This document shows, one piece after another, positions 34,480 through 42,482 of a stretch of 44,828 nucleotides of DNA (the stretch's first letter is position 1; each line of letters starts with the position of its first letter). The notes below the pieces were generated by a model. It had not been told where the DNA came from, searched no databases, and saw only the letters and a program-made list of their open reading frames with translations. Both the position numbers and the translations under genes were made by a program. The stretch comes from Noviherbaspirillum soli (GTDB taxonomy: Bacteria > Pseudomonadota > Gammaproteobacteria > Burkholderiales > Burkholderiaceae_D): the NCBI RefSeq assembly GCF_015352955.1, contig NZ_JACYOX010000041.1:1-44828 (forward strand), given 5' to 3'.

Positions 34480-34516
34480 CGGTGCGCGCCCCGGCCGCTG
34501 GCGGCGGCGCGCACCG
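34480..34516 (+). other. Stem-loop between tctC1 and tctB1
   Basis: CGGTGCGCGCC and GGCGCGCACCG form a perfect 11-bp stem with a 15-nt loop, without a U tract. It probably protects the tctC mRNA 3' end or attenuates read-through. Confidence 0.5.
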
Positions 34517-34571
34517 GCACCGCCCGACACTGACACGCAGCATCGAGTCTGCCCAACCGCACGAGGTTCAT

Positions 34572-35054
34572 ATGTTCAATACGCGCTTTGCCATGGAAGC
34601 GGCGACCGCGCTGTTTACGGCCCTGCTGGGCCTGGTCATCTGCGTCGGCTCGGCCAGGCACGGCATTTCCTGGAACGAGCAGGGGCCGGAAGCCGGCTTC
34701 TTTCCGTTCTATATCGGCTGCATGGTGCTGATCGGCAGCGCGGTCAACCTGGCGCAGGCCGTGCTGGCCCGGCGCCGGCTGACCGGCCATTTCATCGACT
34801 CCGGCCGGGTGCGCGACGTGGCTGCCTTCTTCGTCGCCATCATCGTGTTCGCGGTGCTGGTGAGCCTGCTCGGGCTGTACGTGGGCATTGCGCTGTACCT
34901 GCCGGCCGTCACGCTCTGGAAAGCCAGGCTGCGCCCGGCGCGCGCGGCGCTGCTGGGGCTGGGCGCGGCGCTGTTCTTCTATGCCTGCTTCGAATATGCA
35001 TTCAAGCTGCCGCTGCCCAAGGGGCCGCTGCTGAACCTGTTCGGCCTCTATTGA
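34572..35054 (+). CDS. tctB: TctB-like small membrane subunit of TTT system 1
   Basis: A protein of 160 residues with four predicted transmembrane helices (about 7-24, 40-60, 78-98 and 115-137). EQGPEAGFFPFYIGCMVLIG is the conserved G-P-x-A-G-x-F-P motif of TctB, and the C-terminal PLPKGPLLNLFGLY is shared with TctB2. TctB is the poorly conserved small integral subunit of tripartite tricarboxylate transporters. The start is chosen after ACGAGG. It is followed 30 bp later by tctA. Confidence 0.87.
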   Translation: MFNTRFAMEAATALFTALLGLVICVGSARHGISWNEQGPEAGFFPFYIGCMVLIGSAVNLAQAVLARRRLTGHFIDSGRVRDVAAFFVAIIVFAVLVSLLGLYVGIALYLPAVTLWKARLRPARAALLGLGAALFFYACFEYAFKLPLPKGPLLNLFGLY

Positions 35055-35084
35055 TGCGCCCGGCCAGGCAAGGGAAAGGAAATC

Positions 35085-36602
35085 ATGGGTAATTTTCAAT
35101 CGCTGATGGATGGCTTCAGTGTCGCGCTGACCTATCAGCATGTGTTCATCATGGTGGCCGGCGTGCTGCTGGGCCTGGTGGTGGGCGTGCTGCCCGGCCT
35201 GGGCGCGCCCAACGGCGTGTCGCTGCTGCTGCCGCTGACTTTCACGATGGACCCGGTGTCGGCCATCATCCTGCTCACCAGCATGTACTGGGGCGCGCTG
35301 TTCGGCGGCTCCACCACCTCCATCCTGTTCAACATTCCCGGCGAGCCGTCGTCGGTGGCCACCACCTTCGACGGTTATCCGATGGCGCAGAGCGGCCAGG
35401 CAGGACGGGCGCTGACGCTGGCCTTCGCCTCGGCCGGCTTCGGCGCGCTGGCCGGCGTGCTGGTGATCACGCTGCTGTCGGGCTGGATGGCCGGCTTTGC
35501 GATGAAGTTCGGGCCGGCGGAATTCTTCGCGGTCTATTTCATTGCGTTTGCCGGCTTCATCGGCATGTCCAGCGGCGCGCCGTTCAAGACCGTGGTGTCG
35601 ATGGGCCTGGGCTTTGCGCTGGCCGCGGTCGGCATGGACACCGTCTCCGGCGCTTCGCGCCTGACCTTCGAGTTCGACAACCTGATCGGCGGCATCAGCT
35701 TCCTGATCGCGGTGATCGGCCTGTTCGGCTTCGGCGAGCTGCTGCTGACCATCGAGGAAGGCGCCCGCTTCCAGGGCGTGCGCGCCAAACTGCGGCTGCG
35801 CGACATCATGGCCACGCTGGTGGAGCTGCCGCGCTACTGGAAGGACCTGCTGCGCAGCAGCGCGATCGGCTGCTGGATGGGCATCACGCCCGGCGGCCCG
35901 ACCGCGGCGTCCTTCATGAGCTACGGCATTGCGCGCCGCATGGCCGGCAACCGCGACAGCTTCGGCAAGGGCGCGCCGCAGGGCATCGTGTCGCCGGAAA
36001 CCGCCGACCATTCGGCCGGCTCGTGCGCGCTGCTGCCGATGCTGGCGCTGGGCATACCCGGCTCGGCCACGGCGGCGGTGATGATGGGCGGCCTGATGAT
36101 CTGGGGCCTGTCGCCGGGGCCGATGCTGTTCGTCGAGCGGCCCGACTTCGTCTGGGGCCTGATCGCCAGCATGTACATGGGCAACGTGATCGCCGTGGTG
36201 CTGGTGCTGGCAACGGTGCCGTTCTTTGCCGCGATGCTGCGCATCCCGTTCAACATCATCGGACCCATCATCGTGGTGGTCTGCCTCACCGGCGCGCTGA
36301 CGGTGGCCAACAAGGAATTCGACATCTACATGGCGCTGGCCTTCGGCGTGATCGGCTATGTGTTCAAGAAGCTCGACTATCCGCTCGCGCCGCTGGTGCT
36401 GGCCATGGTGCTGGGCGACAAGGCCGAGGATGCCTTCCGCCAGGCGATGATCGCGTCCGACGGCTCGATGTCGGTGTTCTGGTCCAATTCGCTGGTGACC
36501 ACGATGATGCTGGTCGGCCTGGTCCTCTTGAGCCTGCCGCTGCTGGGGCTGCTGCGGCGGCGCAGGGCGGCGCCGGCGCCCATGGTCGAACAGTCTGCGT
36601 GA
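35085..36602 (+). CDS. tctA: TctA large membrane subunit of TTT system 1
   Basis: A protein of 505 residues with about 12 transmembrane segments. Family signatures are GVLLGLVVGVLPGLGAPNGV, then SLLLPLTF, YWGALFGGSTTSILFNIPGE, GITPGGPTAASFMSYGIARR, and ALGIPGSATAAVMMGGLMIW. It forms the sodium- or proton-coupled permease that accepts substrate from TctC. AAGGAAATC precedes ATG. Its stop is 21 bp before the GntR gene. Confidence 0.95.
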   Translation: MGNFQSLMDGFSVALTYQHVFIMVAGVLLGLVVGVLPGLGAPNGVSLLLPLTFTMDPVSAIILLTSMYWGALFGGSTTSILFNIPGEPSSVATTFDGYPMAQSGQAGRALTLAFASAGFGALAGVLVITLLSGWMAGFAMKFGPAEFFAVYFIAFAGFIGMSSGAPFKTVVSMGLGFALAAVGMDTVSGASRLTFEFDNLIGGISFLIAVIGLFGFGELLLTIEEGARFQGVRAKLRLRDIMATLVELPRYWKDLLRSSAIGCWMGITPGGPTAASFMSYGIARRMAGNRDSFGKGAPQGIVSPETADHSAGSCALLPMLALGIPGSATAAVMMGGLMIWGLSPGPMLFVERPDFVWGLIASMYMGNVIAVVLVLATVPFFAAMLRIPFNIIGPIIVVVCLTGALTVANKEFDIYMALAFGVIGYVFKKLDYPLAPLVLAMVLGDKAEDAFRQAMIASDGSMSVFWSNSLVTTMMLVGLVLLSLPLLGLLRRRRAAPAPMVEQSA

Positions 36603-36623
36603 AGAGAGAGCGAGGAGAACGCA

Positions 36624-37322
36624 ATGGACAATGAACTGGCATCGCAGCGCATCGTGCGCAGCAGCCTGCACGACACCCTGGTCAGCCATCTGCGCGACCT
36701 GATCATGCGCGGCGACCTGCGGCCCGGCGACAAGCTGCCCGAACAGAAACTGTGCGAGCGCTTCGGCGTGTCGCGCACCCCGATGCGGGAAGCGGTCAAG
36801 GTGCTGGCGGCGGAAGGCGTGCTGAAGCTGGTGATCAACCGCGGCGCGGTGGTGGCCGAGACCACGCCGCGGGAAATCGAGGAACTGTTTCCGATCATGG
36901 CGGCGCTGGAAGCGGTGGCCGGCGAGCAGGCCTGCAGGAACGCCACCCCGGCCCAGGTGGCGCGGCTGCGCGAGCTGCATACGCAGATGGTGGCGCATTA
37001 CGAAGCGGGGCAGGAGTCGGCCTACCTGCAGAACAACCGGCTGATCCATGAGGCGATCCTGGAGATGACCGGCAATGCCACGCTGATCGGCATGTACCAC
37101 CAGCTGCTGACCCGCATTCACTGCATCCGCTTCATCGCCGGCAAGACCGAAGAGCAGTGGAAGAAGGCGCTCGAAGAGCATGAGCAGATCGTCGCCGCCC
37201 TGGAACAGCGCGACGGCAAGCTGCTGGGCGAACTGCTGCGGGCGCACGTGCTCGACACCACGGTGCGCATCACCACCGACTACATCAACCGCACACCGCC
37301 GGCGCAGCGGGACGTGGCCTGA
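36624..37322 (+). CDS. GntR-family regulator, FadR/FCD subfamily
   Basis: A protein of 232 residues. The winged HTH contains GDLRPGDKLPEQKLCERFGV then SRTPMREAVKVLAAEGVLKL. The FCD domain (about 80-215) has NNRLIHEAILEMTGN and EEHEQIVAALEQRDGKLLGE, with the usual metal-binding histidines. GAGGAGAACGC precedes ATG. Because it is embedded in the operon between transport and CoA-enzyme genes, it probably senses the imported acid or its CoA derivative and controls both tctC promoters through the ATTTTG-N4-CAAAAT site. That link is inference. Confidence 0.9.
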   Translation: MDNELASQRIVRSSLHDTLVSHLRDLIMRGDLRPGDKLPEQKLCERFGVSRTPMREAVKVLAAEGVLKLVINRGAVVAETTPREIEELFPIMAALEAVAGEQACRNATPAQVARLRELHTQMVAHYEAGQESAYLQNNRLIHEAILEMTGNATLIGMYHQLLTRIHCIRFIAGKTEEQWKKALEEHEQIVAALEQRDGKLLGELLRAHVLDTTVRITTDYINRTPPAQRDVA

Positions 37323-37365
37323 GCGCCACCGACAAGCCCCGAAAAGACCAAAGGAAAACCCAACC

Positions 37366-38142
37366 ATGAGCACCGGACAAGTCCACCTCAGCATCAACGA
37401 CGGCGTGGCCGCCATCCTGATCGACCGGCCAGCGGCACGCAATGCGATGACCTGGAACATGTATGAACAGCTGGCGGCGCATTGCCGGCAGATCAGCGCC
37501 GATCCGTCGGTCCGCGTCGCCACGCTGCGCGGCGCGGGCGGCGAGGCCTTCGTCGCCGGTACCGACATCGAGCAGTTCCTGGCCTTCAAGGGCGGCGAGG
37601 ACGGCATCGATTACGAGAAGAAGATCGATGCAATGATCGAAGCCATCGAGCGCCTGCCCATGCCCACCGTGGCCATCGTCGAGGGCTGGGCCATCGGCGG
37701 CGGGCTGGCCATCTCGGCCGCCTGCGACTTCCGCGTGGCCACGCCCAATGCCTCGTTCGGCGTGCCGATCGCGAGGACCCTCGGCAACTGCCTGTCGATG
37801 GCCAACTATGCGCGGGTGGTGGCGTCCTTCGGCGCGCCACGCGCGCGCCGCATGCTGCTGCTGGCAGATACGGTGGGCGCGCAGGAAGCGCTGGACTGCG
37901 GCTTCCTGACCGAGATCGCCGAGCCGGCCGAGCTGGAAGCGAAGGCGGCGGCGCTGTGCGGCCGCCTGCTGAAGAATGCGCCGGTCACGATGCGCGCCTC
38001 CAAGGAAGCGATCCGGCGCATCGTCGCCGCCGGCCTGCCCGATGGCGACGACCTGGTTCGCCTGTGCTACGGCAGCAGCGACTTCCGGGCCGGCGTGGAA
38101 GCCTTCATGAACAAGAGCAAGCCGGTCTGGACCGGCGCCTGA
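37366..38142 (+). CDS. Crotonase-fold protein lacking the hydratase glutamates
   Basis: A protein of 258 residues from the enoyl-CoA hydratase/isomerase family. The oxyanion-hole elements are intact (AFVAGTDIEQF at 61-71 and AIGGGLAI at 109-116). At the two positions occupied by catalytic Glu in classical enoyl-CoA hydratase (GGGCE and FGxPE) this protein has Ala115 (GGGLA) and Ile135 (FGVPI), followed by an unusual ARTLGNCLSMAN segment. Simple hydration of an enoyl-CoA is therefore unlikely; decarboxylation, isomerisation, thioester hydrolysis or ring chemistry are options. AAAGGAAAACCC precedes ATG. A CoA transferase follows. Confidence 0.88.
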   Translation: MSTGQVHLSINDGVAAILIDRPAARNAMTWNMYEQLAAHCRQISADPSVRVATLRGAGGEAFVAGTDIEQFLAFKGGEDGIDYEKKIDAMIEAIERLPMPTVAIVEGWAIGGGLAISAACDFRVATPNASFGVPIARTLGNCLSMANYARVVASFGAPRARRMLLLADTVGAQEALDCGFLTEIAEPAELEAKAAALCGRLLKNAPVTMRASKEAIRRIVAAGLPDGDDLVRLCYGSSDFRAGVEAFMNKSKPVWTGA

Positions 38143-38219
38143 AGCAGCAGGCACAAGCAGGCGCGAACAGACACAAGCGGCGTCACGCCGCAATCGACAA
38201 CGGAGAGAGGGGATTCAAG

Positions 38220-39440
38220 ATGGCAGGACCACTTAGCGGCATGCGGGTAATCGAACTGGCCCATATCATGTCCGGCCCGGTATGCGGCATGATGCTGGCC
38301 GACATGGGCGCCGACGTGATCAAGGTCGAAAAGACCCCGGACGGCGACGACTCGCGCCGCTTCGCGCCGGTGCTGGACTGCGGCGAATCGGCCTCCTTCA
38401 TGATCGTCAACCGCAACAAGCGCGGCATCGGCCTGAACCTGAAGACCAAGGGCGGACGCGAGGTGCTGGCGCGCCTCCTGGCCGATGCCGACGTGGTCAC
38501 CGAGAACTACCGCGGCGGCACGATGGAGAAGTTCGGCCTTGGCTATGAAGAACTGAAGCGCATCAATCCCGGCCTGATCTATTGCTGCATCTCCGGCTTC
38601 GGCCGCACCGGCCCGTTCGCCGACAAGGGCGGCTTCGACCTGATCGCGCAGGGCATGAGCGGCCTGATGAGCATGACCGGCGAGGAAGGCCGTCCGCCGA
38701 TCAAGGCCGGCTCGCCGGTGGCCGACATCAACGCCGGCATCCTGGCCGCGCTGGGCATTGCCGCGGCCTATGCCGAAAAGCTGCGCACCGGCCTGGGCCA
38801 GGTGGTCGACACCTCGCTGTTCGAAGCCGGCCTGCAGCAGATGTACTGGCCGGCCGCCAACTACTTCGGCAACGGCACCATCCTGCCCAAGATGGGGTCG
38901 GCCAATTCCACCAGCACGCCGTACCAGGCGTTCCGCTCGAAGGATGGCTGGATCAATATCGGCGCGGCCAACCAGGCCAACTACGAGCGCCTGGTGGAAG
39001 TGCTGGACATGCCTGGCCTGGCGTCGGACCAGCGCTTTCGCACCAACCCGGACCGCATGGCCAACCGCGAGGCGCTGGTCGACTTGCTGACCGAGCGGCT
39101 GCAGACCCGCACCACCGATGAATGGATGGTGCTGTTCGATGAAGCCGGCCTGCCGGCCGGCCCGGTGCTGGAGATCCCGGACGCGCTGGCCCATCCGCAG
39201 GCGCTGGCGCGCGACATGATCGTCGAGACCGAGCATCCCGCGGCCGGCCCGGTCAAGGGCATCGGCCTGCCGATCCGCTTCTCGGGCGGCAAGAGCGACG
39301 GCAAGCGTCCGGCGCCGATGCTGGGCGAGCATACCCGCGCCGTGCTGGAAGAGCTGGGCTATTCCGGCGACGAAGTGGCGCAGCTGGTCAGCGACAACGC
39401 GGTCCTGGTCGGCAAGGTGCCGGCCGGGGCGGCCGCGTGA
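38220..39440 (+). CDS. Family III CoA transferase (CaiB/BaiF)
   Basis: A protein of 406 residues. The N-terminus GMRVIELAHIMSGPVCGMML then ADMGADVIKVEK is diagnostic. Asp140, in GGFDLIAQGMSGLMSMTG, is the predicted catalytic aspartate that forms the mixed anhydride. NRNKRGIGLNLK and GLGQVVDTSLFEAGLQQM also fit. It moves CoA between carboxylic acids in the cytosol, most simply activating the acid brought in by the TTT system using a cellular acyl-CoA donor. The operon order, transporter then regulator then crotonase then CoA transferase, supports that role. Confidence 0.92.
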   Translation: MAGPLSGMRVIELAHIMSGPVCGMMLADMGADVIKVEKTPDGDDSRRFAPVLDCGESASFMIVNRNKRGIGLNLKTKGGREVLARLLADADVVTENYRGGTMEKFGLGYEELKRINPGLIYCCISGFGRTGPFADKGGFDLIAQGMSGLMSMTGEEGRPPIKAGSPVADINAGILAALGIAAAYAEKLRTGLGQVVDTSLFEAGLQQMYWPAANYFGNGTILPKMGSANSTSTPYQAFRSKDGWINIGAANQANYERLVEVLDMPGLASDQRFRTNPDRMANREALVDLLTERLQTRTTDEWMVLFDEAGLPAGPVLEIPDALAHPQALARDMIVETEHPAAGPVKGIGLPIRFSGGKSDGKRPAPMLGEHTRAVLEELGYSGDEVAQLVSDNAVLVGKVPAGAAA

Positions 39441-39456
39441 ACGGCGGACGGCGCGC

Positions 39457-40674
39457 ATGACGGCGCAGCCGGAAGGGGAGCCAGCCTTTCCGCTGGCGGC
39501 GGTGATGTACCTGGCGCTGGCCTCCTTCGGCAGCGCGCTGTCGCTGCGGGTGACGGACGCGCAGCTGCCGCGCCTGGCGGCCGAACTCGGCGTGTCGCTG
39601 GGCGGCGCATCCTATGTCGTGACCACCTTCTCGATCGCCTATGGCGTGTCGCAGCTGTTCTTCGGGCCGCTGGGCGACCGCCATGGCAAATACCTGGTGG
39701 TGGCATGGGCCTGCATGGCCTGCGCGGCAACCGCGGCGGCCTGCGCGCTGGCGCCGGGTTACCCGACCCTGCTGGCCGCGCGCCTGCTGGCCGGCGCCAC
39801 CGCCGGCGCCATCATTCCGCTGTCGATGGCCTGGATCGGCGACGTGGTGCCGTACGAGCAGCGGCAGCCGGTGCTGGCGCGTTTTCTTACCGGGCAGATC
39901 CTCGGCCTGTCGTCCGGCGTGCTGGTCGGCGGCTTCGCGGCGGACCACATGAGCTGGCGCGTTCCCTTCATCGGCATTGCGCTCTTGTTCGTGGTGATCG
40001 GCGCGCTGCTGCTGTCGACCAACCGGCGCCTGCAGGCATCGGCGCGGCAGACGCGCAGCGCAGACGGGCCGATGCTGCGCCGGACCATGAGCGAATTCAG
40101 CGAGGTGTTGCGCAAGCCCTGGGCGCGGGTGGTGCTGCTGACCGTATTTCTGGAAGGCGCCTTCCTGTACGGCGCCTTTGCCTTCATCGCTTCGCACCTG
40201 CACCGGGTGCTGGGCATGTCGCTGTCCTCGGCCGGCACCGTGGTGATGCTGTTCGGCATGGGCGGCCTGGTGTTTGCCGGCAGCGCCAGCCGCGTGGTGG
40301 CGGCGCTGGGCGAGTCGGGGCTTGCCCGCTGGGGCGGCCTGCTGCTGGCTGGCTCGCTGCTGCTGATCGGCATCGCGCCCAACCTGTGGTGGGCGCTGCC
40401 GGGCTGCCTCGCTTCCGGCCTGGGTTTCTACATGCTGCACAACACCCTGCAGATCAACGCCACCCAGATGGCGCCAGAGCGGCGCGGCGCGGCGGTGGCG
40501 TCCTTCGCCTCCTGCTTCTACCTGGGGCAATCGGTCGGGGTGGCGGTGGCGGGCGAACTGGTCGAGCGCAGCGGCACCGCGGCCATCATCCTGATGGGTT
40601 CGGCCGGCGTGCTGCTGCTGTCGCAGCATTTCGGCTGGCGGCGCAGTCAGCGGCCGCGGGTGCCGGCGGTCTGA
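39457..40674 (+). CDS. MFS transporter (Bcr/arabinose-efflux-like)
   Basis: A protein of 405 residues with 12 predicted transmembrane helices. The loop 2-3 signature is FFGPLGDRHGKYLVV, TM4-5 has ARLLAGATAGAIIPLSMAWI, and TM11 has ASCFYLGQSVGVAVAG. It starts 16 nt after the CoA transferase stop, so it is the last gene of the first operon. It may export a by-product or provide a second uptake route; the sequence does not say which. The ribosome site is weak and translation may be coupled. Confidence 0.87.
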   Translation: MTAQPEGEPAFPLAAVMYLALASFGSALSLRVTDAQLPRLAAELGVSLGGASYVVTTFSIAYGVSQLFFGPLGDRHGKYLVVAWACMACAATAAACALAPGYPTLLAARLLAGATAGAIIPLSMAWIGDVVPYEQRQPVLARFLTGQILGLSSGVLVGGFAADHMSWRVPFIGIALLFVVIGALLLSTNRRLQASARQTRSADGPMLRRTMSEFSEVLRKPWARVVLLTVFLEGAFLYGAFAFIASHLHRVLGMSLSSAGTVVMLFGMGGLVFAGSASRVVAALGESGLARWGGLLLAGSLLLIGIAPNLWWALPGCLASGLGFYMLHNTLQINATQMAPERRGAAVASFASCFYLGQSVGVAVAGELVERSGTAAIILMGSAGVLLLSQHFGWRRSQRPRVPAV

Positions 40675-40713
40675 TAGGGCTTAATCAGATGCAATCTGGA
40701 AACAAGAAATTGC

Positions 40714-40741
40714 TTGACTGAGTTGGCATTTCGTATATTGT
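40714..40741 (+). promoter_or_regulatory. Candidate promoter of the second TTT operon
   Basis: TTGACT (40714-40719) and TATTGT (40736-40741) are spaced by 16 bp. The -10 element overlaps the operator-like palindrome, so a protein bound there would block RNA polymerase. Confidence 0.45.
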
Positions 40742-40750
40742 ATTCAAAAT
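40735..40750. promoter_or_regulatory. Operator-like palindrome ATATTG-N4-CAAAAT (copy 2)
   Basis: ATATTGTATTCAAAAT, followed by GTAAT, differs from copy 1 (33335-33350) at few positions and keeps the CAAAATGTAAT right half exactly. It overlaps the putative -10 of the second tctC promoter. Confidence 0.55.
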
Positions 40751-40846
40751 GTAATTTCGGCATGGCTTATTGCAGTTGTGCCCAGTAAAAGAAATTCCAT
40801 ATCAATATCAATAAACATACGGCGCAAAGCCGATGAGGAGACAACA

Positions 40847-41875
40847 GTGCCTGACCGTTCCGAGCAGTGCTTCATCCCATCCCGTCCAGTAAAGTCGGCC
40901 CTGGCGCTGTCGCTGGCCGCCCTGTGCCTGGGCGGCGCCAGCGCGGCGCATGCCTGGGAGCCCACCAAGCCGGTGGAGATCGTCGTCCCGTTCAGCGCCG
41001 GCGGCGCCACCGACCAGATGGCGCGCTCGATCCAGGGCATCATCACCAAGCACAAGCTGATGAAGCAGGCCATCGTGGTCCAGAACAAGGCCGGCGCCAG
41101 CGGCGCGGAAGGCCTGCTGGACATGAAGGCCTCGACCGGCGACGCCCACAAGATCGTGGCTTCCTCGTCCGGCCTGTACACGGTGCCGCTGGCGACCGGC
41201 CTGCCGTTCAACTGGCGCGACCTGACGCCGATCGCGATGGTGGCGCAGGACCAGTTCGTCCTCTGGGTCAACAGCGATACGCCCTACAAGACGGCGGGCG
41301 ACTACCTGGCCGCGGTGAAGAAGACACCGGACACCTTCAAGATGGGCGGCACCAGCTCCAAGCGCGAAGACCACATGATCACCGCGATGATCGAGAAGAA
41401 GGCCGGCGTGAAGTTCACCTACATCCCGTACAAGGGCGGCGGCGAGGCGGCGACCCAGCTGTCGGGCAAGCACATCGATTCCAACATCAACAATCCGTCG
41501 GAGTCGGTCGGCCAGTGGCGCGCCGGGCAGCACCGGGCGCTGTGCCTGTTCTCCGAGACGCGCAGCAGCTACAAGGAAAAGGTCACCGAGACCCAGAGCT
41601 GGTCCGACATACCGACCTGCAAGGAGCAGGGCCTGGACGTGGAGTACGAGATGGTGCGGGTCTTCCTGCTGCCGGGCAAGGTGCCGGCCGAGGCTGCGAA
41701 GTTCTACGAAGACCTGTTCCAGAAAGTGGTGGCCACGCCGGAGTGGAAGGCCTATGTCGAGAAGAACGCATTGAAGCCCACCGTGGCGGTGGGCCCGGCG
41801 CTGAAGGACTTCCTGGAAAAGGATGAGAAGGCGCACAAGGAAATCATGGGCTACGCCGGCTTCGTGGCCAAGTAA
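40847..41875 (+). CDS. tctC: TctC/Bug solute-binding protein of TTT system 2
   Basis: A protein of 342 residues. GTG 40847 is chosen because GAGGAG lies 6 nt upstream; earlier codons are Ile/Ser/Asn-rich and unlike a signal peptide. Cleavage is near SAAHA-WEPT. Bug loops are PVEIVVPFSAGGATDQMARS and VQNKAGASGAEGLLDM. Its only mature cysteines are Cys233 (ALCLFS) and Cys259 (IPTCKE), as in TctC1, and the NNPSES-x2-QWRAG stretch is also shared (NNPAES-x2-QWRAG in TctC1), so the two are closely related paralogues. A U-tailed stem-loop follows before tctB. Confidence 0.9.
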   Translation: MPDRSEQCFIPSRPVKSALALSLAALCLGGASAAHAWEPTKPVEIVVPFSAGGATDQMARSIQGIITKHKLMKQAIVVQNKAGASGAEGLLDMKASTGDAHKIVASSSGLYTVPLATGLPFNWRDLTPIAMVAQDQFVLWVNSDTPYKTAGDYLAAVKKTPDTFKMGGTSSKREDHMITAMIEKKAGVKFTYIPYKGGGEAATQLSGKHIDSNINNPSESVGQWRAGQHRALCLFSETRSSYKEKVTETQSWSDIPTCKEQGLDVEYEMVRVFLLPGKVPAEAAKFYEDLFQKVVATPEWKAYVEKNALKPTVAVGPALKDFLEKDEKAHKEIMGYAGFVAK

Positions 41876-41888
41876 GGCTGGTTCTCCT

Positions 41889-41926
41889 GCCGCATGCGTG
41901 CTGCGCATGCGGCGCCGCGGTTTTTT
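41889..41926 (+). terminator. Stem-loop with U run between tctC2 and tctB2
   Basis: GCCGCATGCG and CGCATGCGGC form a perfect 10-bp stem with a 5-nt loop, then GCCGCGG and TTTTTT (41921-41926). It looks like a partial terminator that would leave the binding protein more abundant than the membrane subunits. Confidence 0.6.
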
Positions 41927-41952
41927 CCACCACAGATTTCATCCCCGACATC

Positions 41953-42471
41953 ATGAGCGCACCACACGACACCCACGCCCCGGCGGACGGGAACGATACC
42001 GCCATTACCCGCCGCACGGCCGAGATCGCCGTCGGCATCCTGATCGCCGTGATGGCGGCGGTCGTCATCGTCAGCAATTACCAGCTCGGCGCCGGCTGGG
42101 CCAGCGACGGCCCCGAGGCCGGCTACTTCCCGCTGCGCATGGGCGTCATCATTTTCCTTGGCAGCCTGTTCGTGATCTTCCAGGCATGGAAGAAAAAGGA
42201 CAGCGAGCCCTTCGTCGAAAAAGCGCAGCTGCGCCTGGTGGCAACGGTGCTGCTGCCGCTGATCGCCTATGTGACCGTGCTGCAGCTGACCGGCATCTAT
42301 GTGGCCTCGGCCATCTTCATCGCGGCCTTCATGCGCTTCGTCGGCAAGTTCGGCTGGGTCAAGTCCGCGCTGGTGGGACTGGGCATCAGCGGCGCGCTGT
42401 TCTGGATCTTTGAAATCATGTTCCAGGTGCCCTTGCCCAAGGGCCCGCTGGAAGCGCTGTTCGGCTACTGA
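41953..42471 (+). CDS. tctB: TctB-like small membrane subunit of TTT system 2
   Basis: A protein of 172 residues with a hydrophilic N-terminal 20 residues and then four transmembrane helices. ASDGPEAGYFPLRMGVIIFL is the TctB motif, and the C-terminus PLPKGPLEALFGY matches that of TctB1. It is the small permease subunit. tctA starts 11 nt after its stop, so translation is coupled. Confidence 0.88.
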   Translation: MSAPHDTHAPADGNDTAITRRTAEIAVGILIAVMAAVVIVSNYQLGAGWASDGPEAGYFPLRMGVIIFLGSLFVIFQAWKKKDSEPFVEKAQLRLVATVLLPLIAYVTVLQLTGIYVASAIFIAAFMRFVGKFGWVKSALVGLGISGALFWIFEIMFQVPLPKGPLEALFGY

Positions 42472-42482
42472 CAGGAGTTGCG

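Noticed and set aside
34458-37607. 1049-codon open frame on the minus strand
   Set aside because: It lies antisense to tctB1, tctA1, gntR and the start of the crotonase gene, which all have clear family signatures and ribosome sites. The frame is a GC-skew artefact.
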